Shown here: positions 32,652 through 44,885 of the stretch, piece after piece
Numbering within the stretch: the stretch's first letter is position 1
How the letters are laid out: each line of letters begins with the position of its first letter
Source: Mikania micrantha
Lineage: Eukaryota > Streptophyta > Magnoliopsida > Asterales > Asteraceae
Length of the DNA stretch: 64,000 nt
Assembly (NCBI GenBank): GCA_009363875.1
Contig: CM018680.1
Span: 70,385,139-70,449,138 of the forward strand
Reading direction: 5' to 3'
Translations under genes and position numbers: made by a program
Notes under the pieces: generated by a model
Told to the model about the DNA's origin: nothing
The model's input: the letters and a program-made list of their open reading frames with translations, nothing else
Database searches by the model: none

Positions 32652-33221
32652 CCAGAAAACACTTTATTGCTATTTGAATGTTTACTTAAAGAGATGATAA
32701 ACAAGAGCGTCTTTTTGACACATGAGATAATGTCATCAGTTATTGAAGCATGCATTGCTCATGAAAGACCTAATGGTTTTGTTTTGGCCTATGAGTGTGG
32801 AAAGAAAATGGGCATAAAATATGAGAAAAGTTTGTATCTTTCTTTGATAGGTTTGTTTATTAGGACAAATTCTTTCCCAAAGATTGTGGATATTGTGGAA
32901 GAAATGATAAAAAGTGGAATCTTTCTTGGAGTTAATCAAAGTGCATTGTTGATATACAAGCTCGGGTGTGCTAAAAAGCCTGTTTCAGCTGCTAAAGTAT
33001 TCGACTTTTTGCCTGATAACGAGAAGAACACAACAACTTACACTGCTTTCATGGCAGCCTACTTTGCTTCAAGAAATACTTCTAAAGGACTCCAGATTTT
33101 CAAAGAAATGAAGGATGTTGGTATTCCTGTTGTTCTTGGAACTTATAATGTGTTGTTGGCTGGTCTTGAGAAAAGTGGCAGAGTTGATGAGTTTATTATA
33201 GGAAAGAGAGAAAACAGATGA
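32652..33221 (+). pseudogene. Pentatricopeptide-repeat-like protein relic
   Basis: A 190-codon open stretch without an ATG at its upstream end; the first internal ATG is at 32694. The protein is helical, with PPR-like periodicity: LYLSLIGLFIRTNSFPKIVD, then EEMIKSGIFLG, TTYTAFMAAYFASRNTSKGL, QIFKEMKDVGIP and TYNVLLAGLEKSGRVDE. PPR proteins bind organellar RNA. Here only about four or five repeats remain, with no visible transit peptide, and downstream sequence breaks the frame. It is probably a truncated duplicate. The exact subfamily is not recognised. An upstream exon could have been missed, so it might still be a terminal exon. Confidence 0.5.
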
Positions 33222-33697
33222 TGCAGAACATAAGTTTTTCTGGAAACCAACAATCTGCAGAAGAAATGACATGTAACTTCTTGTTTGCTAGGGATTATGT
33301 ATCTTGAAACGGGGCGATTTGATGCAAGCCAATGGAAAGGGTTGGTTTGAAGTGTTAAGTGTTTTTGGTACTCTCCAAAAAGAGATGTGAGAAATGAAGG
33401 TTTTAGAAGGCTCATTATAAGGTCACTTTCTTGGTATGAATCTTGATGGGCAGCAAAAAAAAGGTATACACACATGGTCATGTGCAGTGCACATGCTCTA
33501 CAAAACTGAAAATCACACCAGAACCAAGTTGTTTATATTGGTCTTGTCCTAAAAGTATACATGATACATATGACAGAAGGTATTCAAGGTAGCTCAGAAA
33601 GAAATCAAATGGTTGGCTGGTTGGTTAGCTGGTGTAAAGTTAATGAATGATGAGATTGACAATTTAGTTACCGTCAGTTGAATAAATCTTGATTGTA
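33222..33697. other. Downstream flank of the PPR-like relic
   Basis: Short gene-like fragments in shifting frames follow the stop, probably decayed coding or 3' UTR sequence. Nothing else was recognised before copia C. Confidence 0.35.
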
Positions 33698-33702
33698 GAG
33701 AA

Positions 33703-33849
33703 TATTAGTCCAAGATTTATGCTCCTAACTATATCTAGGATTGAGATTTAATTGTAATTTATATTTACCATAAATAGATTGTATTAGAGTCTACATATTC
33801 TCTTCTTTTGTATTATTCAAAACATCAATACTAGATACCAAAGTTATTA
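33703..33849 (+). repeat. Copia C 5' LTR
   Basis: 147 bp ending AAAGTTATTA, directly followed by the PBS at 33850. Confidence 0.88.
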
Positions 33850-33862
33850 TGGTATTAGAGCC
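33850..33862 (+). promoter_or_regulatory. Copia C primer binding site
   Basis: TGGTATTAGAGCC, the initiator tRNA-Met complement with one C-to-T change. Confidence 0.85.
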
Positions 33863-33949
33863 CTGCCGACCCTAGCTCCTAGCTTCTTGTCAACGATTTT
33901 TTTTCCGATCAGCCACAACTGCTCCTCTATCATCGGTCCACAATGACCA

Positions 33950-34257
33950 TGATGCCCAGATCGATCATATAATCAAAACCAAATTCAAGAACATCAAAGA
34001 ATATACATATGAATTTGCACGGTATAATATGAACACTCTGTATATTGCAAAAGGAAATGACCGATCAAAAATCTGATTACAAATGTTAACACAACCATGG
34101 TTTATATAGCCCTAACTATGGTTATAAAGTTTCACTATTGACACTAGACACCCTTGCATAATTACAAGGTTACATATTTGACTCAAAATACAACTTTGAC
34201 TTATTTACAAACTTAACCCATTAACTTTCAAACTTGGTTTAACAATTAAGGCTAACA
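33950..34257 (-). repeat. Element Z terminal segment a (3' LTR position)
   Basis: 308 bp starting TGTTAGCC on the minus strand, preceded by a purine-rich AGTGGGGTGAA tract and containing GCTATATAAACC. Confidence 0.55.
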
Positions 34258-36402
34258 TTCACCCCACTAATTGTTGATCCAAGTTTGAGTCTTCACTTCA
34301 ATATCTTCATTGTCTTCTTTGCTTGAACATATCACATGTTCACATTAAGCATCTTGGTTCTTCTCGAATTTTGTTTGCTTCACACAACTTGGTTCCTTCT
34401 ATGTAGATTTCTTTACACCATTTTGCTTCACACAAACTCGCTTCTCACGAACATTTTGGATCTCTTGATTTGTTTCTCACAAATGACATTCATACTTGAC
34501 TTTCACAGTTTTGATTGTTTCACACAACTAACTTTCACGTTTCTTTATTTTGTTTCACACGTACAATCAACTTTCACAGTTTTCTTTTATTTGTTTCACA
34601 CAAACAACTTTCACAGTTTCTTTTCTTTTCGAATCCAATGCAAAATTTAGAATACAACCGTGTTTTAAACTGAGCAATTTACCTCTAGTCCTCTTGACCC
34701 AACATTGCTTTGAAAACATGGCTACATGATCCCTCTTGAATATGCCATACTCCTGAAACACGCATCGTCTTCTCTCGGATTTGCATAAGATCCGTATTGC
34801 ATTTTGTTCCTATCACTCATCTCAAACACAGCCCTCATGGCTTCTTTTCCACTAGTGATGAACTAAAATCATATGCAAAAACAATAATAATAGCCCTCAT
34901 GACCTTAATCTTTGATCAGCAATGGCAAACACCCACAAAACCTCTTTTATCTTTTGTGATGCTACAGCACATACAACAAATTTCACATTTGTTTCTGGTG
35001 TCTCACAGAATTGGTTAACAAAACCAGCAGCCCTTTGAATATGATTTTCAACCAAAAAAAAAAAAAAACAAAAATGGTTCTTGGTTTCAGACGAGTTGCA
35101 ACAACAAGCAATCCTTTCAACACAATCTGCAAATCCTTTTTCAAACTTGCAAATGAAAACAAACACCCAAAACACTTGGCTTTGGTTATGATTTACTTGA
35201 TCAAAAATAAAATATCCAACCTTTTAGATACCGAGTACAATGCTTCAATTCTCGGTTTTGATTCAAAAATCAATTTGATTAGACGAACCAACAAAGGTCC
35301 ACAACCCTCAATAATGAAATTTGATCAGCCTTTATGTCGGTCGCGTGCCAAAAAACTAATTCTGACTTTGACCAGAATAGGTCAAACTAGAAACCTTATG
35401 CAGTTAGGTGTTTTAAAAATCCAATTCTGGAATCTAGTTTCAAGACCCGTGTTTTAAATGGAATTCCAAAAAACACACGAAATACTATCACCCTTTCTAA
35501 TATGTTTAATCAACCAAGACAACTTTCACAAATCCTCCGATTATGTGAGTTGAATTAAACACCAAAAAAACTCTGACTTTCTGGGTATTCCACCAAACAA
35601 ACATAAACAAACAAATCAATTTTTCTTGATTAATAGTCAATGAACAGCCCCAAATCCTCTTGATTATGTGACTGAAAAATAAGAACCCAAAAGACCCTTT
35701 TTGGTTTCATAATTCTTGCAGAGAACAAAAACACAGATTGCTTTTGGCTATTAAAACACGTACAATTCCAATTCGCAGCCACTTGCCTTGATTGGAATTG
35801 AATAAACGGATGTCAATCACCCTCTATGATAATCAGCCTCCAACGAACACCCCAATCGCAGCCTCTTGTGTGATCGACACTGCACACCAGAAATCCAAAC
35901 ACCCTCTGTGATGTTCTAATGCCGAAATAAACACCAAATCGGAATCCAAACACAGCCTCGAATGCTTTGTTGAATTCAAAATTTGTAACACAAGCATCCT
36001 TTGTTCACGGTTTTTGGCCAACATCTGCACATACTTGTGCGAAACCCATCTGGTTTCTTAAGGCCTTTCAATTCGGAACTCAAAAAGACGAGAGGGATCA
36101 GCGCCTGAACCACACGTTCGAGGCTTTTAATAAACAGGATTGAAAACCCTTGATCGAACTGGAATTGCAAATCCTGCTTCTTGTACCAATCTCTTTCATA
36201 TTCCTCGTCTAAACCATCTGCACATATATTGATGTTCCATGGTTTTTCCTTTTTCACGATACACATATGCTTTTTACTTCCTTCACATACGCGTTGATCA
36301 ACGGTGGTCAACAATTTGAACCACTCGATATACACAGGTTCATCCTGGATCAATCCATACGATCTTCCTTCTTCACAGATTTATCTTCCCAAGAGCGAAC
36401 AC

Positions 36403-36414
36403 GCTCTGATACCA
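36403..36414 (-). promoter_or_regulatory. Element Z primer binding site
   Basis: A perfect TGGTATCAGAGC on the minus strand, one base from the LTR-like end. Confidence 0.8.
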
Positions 36415-36415
36415 C

Positions 36416-36888
36416 TGTAAAGAGGTTTACCCAGAATCGAATGATTAGGATTGTTCTTCATGAATGATTGAGAGTAAGATGAAGATTTGAGAGAATTTGA
36501 TTTTGTGTAAGACATAGAGAGAATACGTAAAAACACTTTGTATTCAATATACACACATACATAATTACAATCGTTCAGACACATATATATAGGACCATCG
36601 CACCCTTGACGGTTAACACCTTCTAACCGTTGGACTCTCTTCAATATGGATATCCATGCTCTGTTTTGGTTTGCTCCATGGCTGCGTGGTTTTCTGTCTT
36701 CACAATCTTTAACCTAAGACACAAACTAGACTTGGACTATGACATGGGTTGCAGTTTATATACATTCTATAACAGCCCAATACATACACATAACTAACAC
36801 ATTTACACATGGCCTTTGGCCCATAAATAATAAGTCTTTAATTTAATAAGGAAGCCCAAAACTTAAATGGATTAACTAATTGCTAACA
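36416..36888 (-). repeat. Element Z terminal segment b (5' LTR position)
   Basis: 473 bp from TGTTAGCAATTAG to CCTCTTTACA on the minus strand, adjoining a perfect PBS and containing GTATATAAACTGC and a CTCTCTATGTCTTACAC start-like region. Confidence 0.7.
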
Positions 36889-36894
36889 GACCAT

Positions 36895-39800
36895 CTCCGC
36901 CTTCACGTCTACAGACAAAACAACCCACAACTCTCACAAGTTTGGGTTCAAATTGAGTCCTACCAAGTACGGTTTCTGGAAGACTATGATCCAGCCTTTC
37001 CTAATCACAAATGGTCTTTTTGACTACATTGATGGTTCCCTAAACTCTCCACTTAAAATCCTTCCCTCTATATCGTCTATCTCTTACAAAGAGTCCGCGC
37101 CCATACCTCAAAACAATCCAGAATATTTTGCCTGGATCTCAAATGATGCTCACATTCGTATGCTTCTACTTTCAACCATCTCCGATGCATCATTTAAGCA
37201 TGCCAAGGTGATACTGCTCGTGAAATATGGCTAGCCTTGGAACCTACTTATGCACCACACACAGCTCCTGAGAATATACTCTTAAAACCCAACTTCTCAA
37301 GATTTAGATGAAGCCAGAAGAGCCATTTGCTGATTATATTACACGGGCACAAGAATACTCAGATGCCCTAGCAAACATCGGTGAGCCAATGAAAGACAAA
37401 GACGTTGTCATGCTTGTTATTACAGGTCTAAGAGAAGAATGCAACTCTTTAAAACCCAACCTGATTGGTAGGCAGCCTTCTGTCACTCTTCTAGAACTCC
37501 CAAGTCTTCTTGTAGACCACGAGGACATGGTCAAAAAGGATGTTCTTGCTATTCCAGCAGTTCAAGCCTTCTTGGCCACTACCAACCAGAATCCCTCAAA
37601 TTCCAATAGCAGCTCAAGCGCCCAACTTCCTAATGAAACCATCAAGTCTCTTCATCAACTAATGACCTAATTGGGCTTTACCATTCAACCTGCATCACAA
37701 CCTAATCAGGCATTTTACACATATCGTGGATCTACCACCCGTGGGGCTTACAATCGCCGAGGCCGTGGTCGATACAACAACCATCAAAACAACTACCACT
37801 CTGGCCCTAACACGGGTATTGATTCTAGATTTTCTTGGGCATCTAACCAGAATACAGTCTACGGCTCTTGTAGCAGGTATGGCATTGGACATGTTCCTTC
37901 ACAATGTCCCAATCGTGATCCATCCACCATTCACTCACCAAGATAGGCTCCACAAGCAAACTATGCTGATCATTGGTCACAAACATCACCTTGGGTGCCG
38001 GATACTGATGCTAGCAGTCACGGGCACCTGATCTCAGTGGCTTTGAGGACCCTGATCCTTATCACAGTAAGATTCTCTATTTGTTGGCAATGGCACAAGT
38101 TAACCCATTCTTCACATTGCCTCTACAAAATTTGAATCACCTAATAGAACTCTTTCCATTAACAAAATTCTTCATGTTCCTGAAATAAAACGAAACCTTC
38201 TTTCTGTATAAGATTTTTGTCAAGACAATAATGTATTCTTTGAATTTCATGCTACTTTTTTTGTGTGAAGGATATGGTTACCCACACTATCCTCCTCACG
38301 GGTCCAAGTAAAGATGGTCTCTATTCATTTCATCTTCCACAGATTCATCATGTTTCTCATGTTGCTTTTTTCAAGTATTCGAGCCTCTCCTACAACTTGG
38401 CATCAAAGACTTGGACATTCCCACTCACAACTTTTAAAGACGATGATTTCAAGACATAGTCGTCCTGTCACAACTTCTGTTTTTCCTTTTAGTGATTCAT
38501 GTCCTATGGGAAAATCTTCAAAAATGCATTTATCTTCTTCAAAATATAAAAGTTCATCTGTGTTGGATTTAGTGTTTTGTGATGTTTGGAGTCTAGCCTC
38601 AGTTACTTCCTTTTATGGACATCATTATTTTTTGCTTTGTGTTGATCATTACACAAGATACATGTGGCTTTTTCCCCTTAAACAAAAATATGATGTTTTC
38701 ATCACTTTTAAACAGTTTCATACAATGGCTGAACGACAGTTTAAAACACATTTAAAAGCTGTCCAAACAGATTGGGGAGGGGAATTTCGCAACTTATCCC
38801 CTTTCTTTAAAATTTTGGCATCATACATCGTCTCTCCTGTCCACACACAAGCGAGCAAAATGGCTTTGTTGAGAGACGCCACTGCCATATGGTCGAGACT
38901 GGCATAACACTATTGGCACAATCTGGTGTTCCCATGCGTTTCTAGAATTTTGCATTTGAAATTGTAACACGTCTAATTAATAGATTGCCCTCTCGCACCT
39001 CCTCACACATTTCACCTCTAGAACAACACTTTCATCATAAACCTGATCTTTCTTTCTTGCGTGTTTTTGAATGCCAATGTTTCCCTCACTTACATCACTA
39101 CAATCCACACAAAATGGATTTTCGCTCCCTACCCTGCATCTTTCTTGGGTATAGCTCATCTCACTATGGCTACCAATGTCTTGAGCCCACTACCAACCGT
39201 TTTTACATTGCTCGGCACGTCCATTTCAATGAGGCATGTTTTCCATTTCTTCAACCACCTCCTCCTTCTCACTCCATACCTGATCCTTATTTGTCCTTTT
39301 ATCCATCTCATGCTTCCCCTTCTACACAATTGACCCAATCATCTAACCCCACCACTGCCCAGCCCGAGACCATACCTTCAACATCCATACAACATAAACC
39401 CAGCTCACCAGAAGACAACTCTGAGGCTTCTCAAATTGCCTAATCACCATCTGCCTCATCTACCATTCCTGAACCATCACCCCTACCAGCATCGCCTTCT
39501 ACCAACCGGCATCAAGACAACCCTAAAGCTTCTCAATCCTCCTCATCTACCATTCCCCAGCCACCGCCCTTACCACAACCACCTCTCCAATACACATATA
39601 GTCGTCGCCACGCCAACCCATTCTCCACCACCCAATCTGCTACTGCTTCCCCACACCTTGCAGCTCAACCTTGTTCCTGACCCGCAAATCTAAGACAAAA
39701 TCCAAAAATCGAACTCCTTACAATGCCTCAGCCTTTCATACTTCCACCAACTGACCACCTTCCGAACCTTCAACCTTCGTTGTTGCCAACAAAAATACTC

Positions 39801-41328
39801 ACTGGCGTGCTGCCATGACAGAGGAATTCAAAGCCTTAATGAGAAATGGTACATGGACTCTAGTACCACCTGTCCCTAATGCTAATATTGTTGATTGTAA
39901 ATGGGTATACAGGTTAAAACGTGATGAACATGGCAACATCAAACGCTACAAAGCTCGTCTATAGCAAAGGGTTTTAATCAACAACCGGGTATAGATTATC
40001 ATGAGACATTTATACCAGTGGTTAAATCCACTACGGTTCGTGTGGTTCTATCTCTTGCTATCTCAAGAAAATGGCCACTTAGACAACTTGATGTGCAGAA
40101 TGCATGTTTACACGACAATCTTAAAGAAATTGTCTATCTGTGCCAACCACCAGGTTTTACGGATTCCCAAAAGCCAAATCATTTGTGCTTGCTTCACAAG
40201 TCCTTACACGGTCTCAAACAAGCTCCTAGGGCTTGGTTTAATCGTCTTTCACGGGCACTATTACATCTTGGGTTCTCGGGTTCTAAGACGGATCCATCCT
40301 TATTCATTTACTCTCATCATGGTGCCTTGTTTTATATGCTTGTCTATGTTGATGATAATATTCTCACAGGTAACAATCCACGGCTGATCACTCACATCAT
40401 TCAACAATTAGGCAACAAATTTGCGATCCAAGACGTGGGTCATCTTTCATACTTCTTAAGCGTTGAGGTAATTCCCAAAGGCACATATCTGATTCTCTCT
40501 CAAAAGAAATACATCTCGGACCTGATTCACAAAGCAGGTCTTTCTCAATCCAAACCAGTTAACTCTCCAATGGCAACCGATTATAATTTAGCCCTTGGTG
40601 ACAGTCCTCAGCTTGTTGATCCAGCTCAATTTCGACAAACATTGGCGCTTTACAGTACTTGACGCTCTCAAGACCCGACATTACCTTTGTGGTCAACAAA
40701 GTTTGTCAATTAATGCACTCTCCAACCGAAAATCACTGGTCTGCAGTCAAAATGATTCTTCAGTATCTTTATGGCACTTCTAACTTTGGACTTTTGATTC
40801 AGCAAACTTCAACCCATGTCATTAATGCCTACACGAATGCTCATGATTGTTCTCTCACTGCCTTTTCTGATGCCGACTGGGCTGGCTCTCCTGATGATCG
40901 TCAATCTACAGGGGATATGCTATCTATCTTGGCTCCAATCTCATTTCATGGCGTGCCCGTAAACAACGTACTATCTCTAGGTCATCCACATAAGCAAAAT
41001 ACAAGGCCTTAGCAGATACTGTTGCTGAACGAACATGGCTAGAACCTCTTCTGAAAGAACTCCATCTTTTCTTGACATCAGCTCCGCTCCTATCTTATGG
41101 TGTGACAATCTAGGGGCTACCTATCTGTGGCCTATTCCTGTCTTTCATGCTCGTACAAAACATGTGGAAATTGATTTTCATTTCGTTAGAGGGAAAGTGG
41201 CTCAAAAACAGCTCTAAGTTCAGTTTATAAAGATAGAAGATCAGATTGCAGATGTGTTCACCAAACCATTGTCATCACAATGGTTCTTACTTCTTAGATC
41301 CAAGCTACAGGTTGCCCCCCGGCCTTAA
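36895..41328 (+). pseudogene. Copia C gag-pol, multiply broken
   Basis: Seen in order: gag (YGFWKTMIQPFLITNGLFDY, AWISNDAHIRMLLLS, ALANIGEPMKDKD); a degenerate zinc knuckle (CSRYGIGHVPSQC); protease with DTG changed to DTD; integrase from about 38300 with WHQRLGHSHSQ, FCDVW and QTDWGGEF and a frameshift near 38850; RT from about 39800 with LDVQNACLHDNL and YVDDNILTGN; RNase H with FSDADWAG, ending in a TAA at 41326. Frame breaks occur in gag near 37230, in RT near 39960 and 40650, and in RNase H near 40910. Gag and RT closely resemble copia B. Confidence 0.88.
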
Positions 41329-41329
41329 C

Positions 41330-41476
41330 TTTTAGTCCAAGATTTATGCTCCTAAATATATATAGGATTGAGATTTAATTGTAATTTATATTTACCATAA
41401 ATAGATTGTATTAGAGTCTATATGTTCTCTTCTTTTGTATTATTCAAAACATCAATACAAGATACCAAAGTTATTA
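41330..41476 (+). repeat. Copia C 3' LTR
   Basis: 147 bp matching the 5' LTR at about 95%, followed by GAGAA. The preceding polypurine tract has decayed. Confidence 0.85.
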
Positions 41477-41481
41477 GAGAA

Positions 41482-43503
41482 TGTTATGTTGTGTGATTAT
41501 TATCACACACTATTTTTCAAGTTTAACTTCCAGTAGGACTCATTTGGTTTGTAATCATAACATACAACAGTGTCTCTGAAACATGTCCCACCAAAAGACC
41601 AAAAGTGGTAGATTTTATGCAATAAAAAGGGTGTGGTTTCACATTTAAAACCAGATTATGTATAGTTATGGCTTGAGAGGTCACATTCCTCCGCATGTTC
41701 AATCACCCAAATATTATGAAACTTGCGAACGAAACACGAAATAAACAATTTTTATGATAGAAAATCAACCAAACAAACAAACAAACAAACATAGGTTCTG
41801 AAATAATGTAAGATCTTGAAAATGAACTTGCCGAATAATGTAAATCCTAAAGCATGTTCTTGAGAGTTCTAAAGTTCTGAAATTCAGATACAAAGATAAC
41901 CATAAAAAAAATAATACCCTGGATGAAAATGAAAAGATAAAATAACTTAATAAGCCACATCATCCATATGAAAATATCATAGTGGCTAAAATAAAAAAAT
42001 AAAAAAAAAGTTAAAAAATATTGTGGCCAAAGCTATAAACCCACTTAAATAAATAGCTCCCACCAAAAATTGCATCTCAAATTCAATATCCAATTATAAG
42101 TTAGGTAAGCTAGATTAACTTAATAGCTTTTTTTTTGTATGAATTTGAACTCGTATTACTGAAGTAATTACCAATATGTTGCACTCTTTAACTAGGTTCC
42201 ATATGCATGTCACAATAATTTTAATGACATGGCAACAATCATGGTGATGTGTTGAGATCACTGGATCATTTAGCAACTTCTCACATTTTGAAAGTGTATA
42301 ATCAGTCATCAAACATAAATTTTAGATTTGAGGGCCAATTAGTGTGAATATCATCATCCCATATTGGATTCATAGAACTGCAATCTATCCACCATGTACT
42401 TTAATTTATAAGTTAGACTTTAGGTATTTTGCATAATATGACTTATTTATTGCTACTTTGTTGTACTGAGTTATTGATCATATCAGTTGTTGCTATCTGA
42501 TTATTGTTTCTTGTTGTTTAGTGTTGATTTATGCTTTCTTCATACATTTCAAATTTTATAAGCTTTCAACCTAACCACCTAAAGTTTTTAAGGAACGTAA
42601 TGAATTACTCAATTTACATATCTAAAAAAATTGTTAACAGGATCTCATAAACACTCAAGCAAAAGTATGAGAAAAATAAAAACACACTATATTACTTTCA
42701 AGCTCAAGATATACTTCTCTCAACTATTGCAAAGTTAGAGACACATACAATATTCATTTCTTAACAGTTTACAATTGAGAGATTATATAATCAATGACAC
42801 ATATATATTTTCGTAAGAATGCAAGGTTGGATTTATACTAGAAACAAAAAAAAAACTTAATCTAGTATACTGTATGTGGCTTGACAGGCCAAGCCACATT
42901 AATTACATTCAATACAAATAGCTATATTGACCTTTACAATAAATGCCTATGATACATAAGAATTAATTATATTGATCTTCAATGCATCATGAGATTTTTT
43001 GTAATTATTGCTACTCTGTAGGTGGTAAGTTGTTTTTCTGACTAACACCAGAATGTCTTACTGTTCTGTTCAGACTTCCATAGTCAACTCTGCAACATAT
43101 AGGCTTCAACGTCGGCAGAGAATGTTGGTCAGAAGCAACTTTGTACTAGGAAACTATTGTACATCGGAAGCTTTAGTTTCCTTTGAGTCCTTGTTGTATG
43201 AAGCTTTGGAGACCATTGGAAGTCACGTTGTCTTCCGATGCTTTGAAGTCTTCGGAAGCTTTATCTTATGTATGGTCATTGGAAGGATCAAACTATCTTT
43301 TGGAAGCTCTTAGTTTCCCGAAGGGTTAAGTGTTCCTTCCGATGGTTCTTTGGACTTAAAGGAATTTGGACTTGTAGGGGGTATGCAGCTGAACTTGTGT
43401 AATTGTTTCAGTAATTAGTACCAATCTTAATTGATCTTACAAATGAGAACATCAAAAAAATGAGAAATGAGGAACCATGGGTTTCTCATTCAACACCCCA
43501 ACA
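41482..43503. other. Two kb without a recognisable gene
   Basis: AT-rich sequence. Noted within it: a perfect 10-bp-stem hairpin (ATGTGGCTTG / CAAGCCACAT) at 42874-42899; a possible SINE tail on the minus strand near 42120-42190 (GAGTTCAAATTC then poly-A); and a GGAAGC/CATCGGAAG-rich stretch at 43090-43350. No coding frame is convincing. Confidence 0.5.
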
Positions 43504-43508
43504 CATAC

Positions 43509-44079
43509 TGTTGGGTCTAGAAAAGTCAAGACCAACGGTTAATTTGGATAGATGGAATGTAAACAAGAAGTATTATGTATTTGTTGATTAGGGAGCAACG
43601 AGTCACCGCGAAAGCCACTGAAAAGCTCAAGATTATGAAGACACTCGAGATGACCCGAAAACTTTAGCAAATGATAATATGATTTATTTGTTTATTATTT
43701 ATTATCATTTGTTGCACTTTATTTATTTTCTAGGGTTTGGGTCATGTGACATATAAATAGAGGATGTTCTCTATTTTGTCAAAATAACACAGACAAGAGA
43801 GTGTGTGAGGGTGTGCTTCAATGTAATCTTGAGAGAGCTCTCCCCCATGAACTCCATGGATTCTTTATCCATGGAGTTTGAGAGCATGTGAGGGGTAGGT
43901 AATGTAATCTTGTTGACTAATGAATCTTATTTCTTTACATTGTTAGTCGTTACATTACATCTCAGATTCGTTTTTGGTTGTGTTCTTCAACATCTTCACC
44001 CATCTTCAAGACTTTCTCTGTTCTTCAAATGCTTAATCTTCACAAATCGGGTAGGTCCTATTCCGCAACCGTTTTTACA
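43509..44079 (+). repeat. Element D 5' LTR
   Basis: 571 bp with TATA-like CATATAAATAGAGG near 43750. It contains a perfect 12-bp inverted repeat, AACTCCATGGAT / ATCCATGGAGTT, at about 43849-43877. Confidence 0.92.
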
Positions 44080-44081
44080 AT

Positions 44082-44093
44082 TGGTATCAGAGC
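44082..44093 (+). promoter_or_regulatory. Element D primer binding site
   Basis: A perfect TGGTATCAGAGC, two bases after the LTR. Confidence 0.9.
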
Positions 44094-44522
44094 CAAGTTC
44101 TCGAGAGTATCATTCTAACCATTGATTCTCTCAAACTTGTGCTCAATACCCTGATTTTGTGAATTTTTGTGAAAGTTCTTTGAAGATGTTCTTGTTCTTG
44201 TTCTGGGTTCTCCGTTCTTCAATTTATTTGGGTTATATTTTTTTTGTGTTTTGATATGGTAAACACAAGTGGGTTTTGACTCTCCCTATTATATGTCAAA
44301 ACCCCACCCAAATGTGATCTTTATCGGACGAGTTATCAAATTTTTGTTCATTTGATAAAAATGGAGGCGGATGAAAAATTTTAGGGCAGCTGGGTTTGTT
44401 TCAAGAAAGAACATAATGATGATGACGGCGTTCTTGAATTTAGGGTTTTCAGAAGGTTTTATTTGATTGGTTTTCGGAAGCTCACCATGGATATTCTTTA
44501 AAATTATAAGCTTCCGATGACT

Positions 44523-44885
44523 ATTGCTTCCTATGGATATTGCTTCCTATGGCTAATGCTTCTGATTGGAAATTGCTTCCTAAGCACAAATTGCTTCTGA
44601 AGCATAAAATTGCTTCCTAAGCATAAAATTGCTTCCTAAGCATAAAATTGCTTCCTAAGTATAAATTTGCTTCCGAAGCACAATTTGCTTCCGATGCACA
44701 AATTGCTTCCGATGCACAATTTGCTTCCGAAGCACAATTTGTTTCCGAAGCACAATTTGCTTCCGATGCACAATTTGCTTCCGATGCAAAGGTTGCTTCT
44801 CCGATGCAAAAGTTGCTTCCTAAGCAAAAGTTGCTTCCTAAGCATAAAATGCTTCCTAAGCATAATTTGCTTCCGATTGGAAACT
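44523..44885. repeat. GCTTCC(T/G)AAGCA tandem array in element D
   Basis: About 19 copies of an 18-20-bp unit, TTGCTTCCTAAGCATAAAA or TTGCTTCCGATGCACAA. The units form two subtypes (CCTAAGCATAAA and CCGA(A/T)GCACAA) in blocks. Frames on both strands encode LPKHN- or GSKLC-type repeats and are by-products; no gene is supported. Confidence 0.88.

Larger units (their letters stand above)
33950..36888 (-). mobile_element. Element Z: non-autonomous LTR element with dissimilar ends
   Basis: Inserted in the leader of copia C and flanked by GACCA (33945-33949 and 36889-36893). Minus-strand order: an LTR-like end 36888-36416 (TGTTAGC...CTTTACA), PBS TGGTATCAGAGC at 36403-36414, 2.1 kb without gag or pol, a purine tract, then another LTR-like end 34257-33950 (TGTTAGC...GGCATCA). 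The two terminal segments share only the first seven bases and a TATA-containing layout, so they are not copies of each other. The internal 125-aa frame (35976-36353, minus) has no recognised domain. Confidence 0.55.
33703..41476 (+). mobile_element. Copia element C, decayed, with a 2.9-kb insert in its leader
   Basis: Related to copia B: 147-bp LTRs starting TATTAGTCC (left copy), PBS TGGTATTAGAGCC after the left LTR, gag-pol in copia order, and target duplication GAGAA (33698-33702 and 41477-41481). The LTRs differ at about seven positions, so C is older than B. Without the insert at 33950-36888 the element is about 4.8 kb. Gag-pol is broken at many points. Confidence 0.88.

Noticed and set aside
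35011..36353. Possible genes in the element Z interior (148 aa plus, 125 aa minus)
   Set aside because: No recognisable domain; located between PBS and purine tract of a non-autonomous element. Could be revisited if homologues exist.
42115..42320. Minus-strand SINE near 42.1-42.3 kb
   Set aside because: A GAGTTCAAATTC B-box-like motif and short poly-A are present, but no A box or target duplication could be placed.
44523..44885. CRISPR-like regular repeats
   Set aside because: Units are contiguous with no unique spacers, lie inside an LTR element, and the context is eukaryotic.
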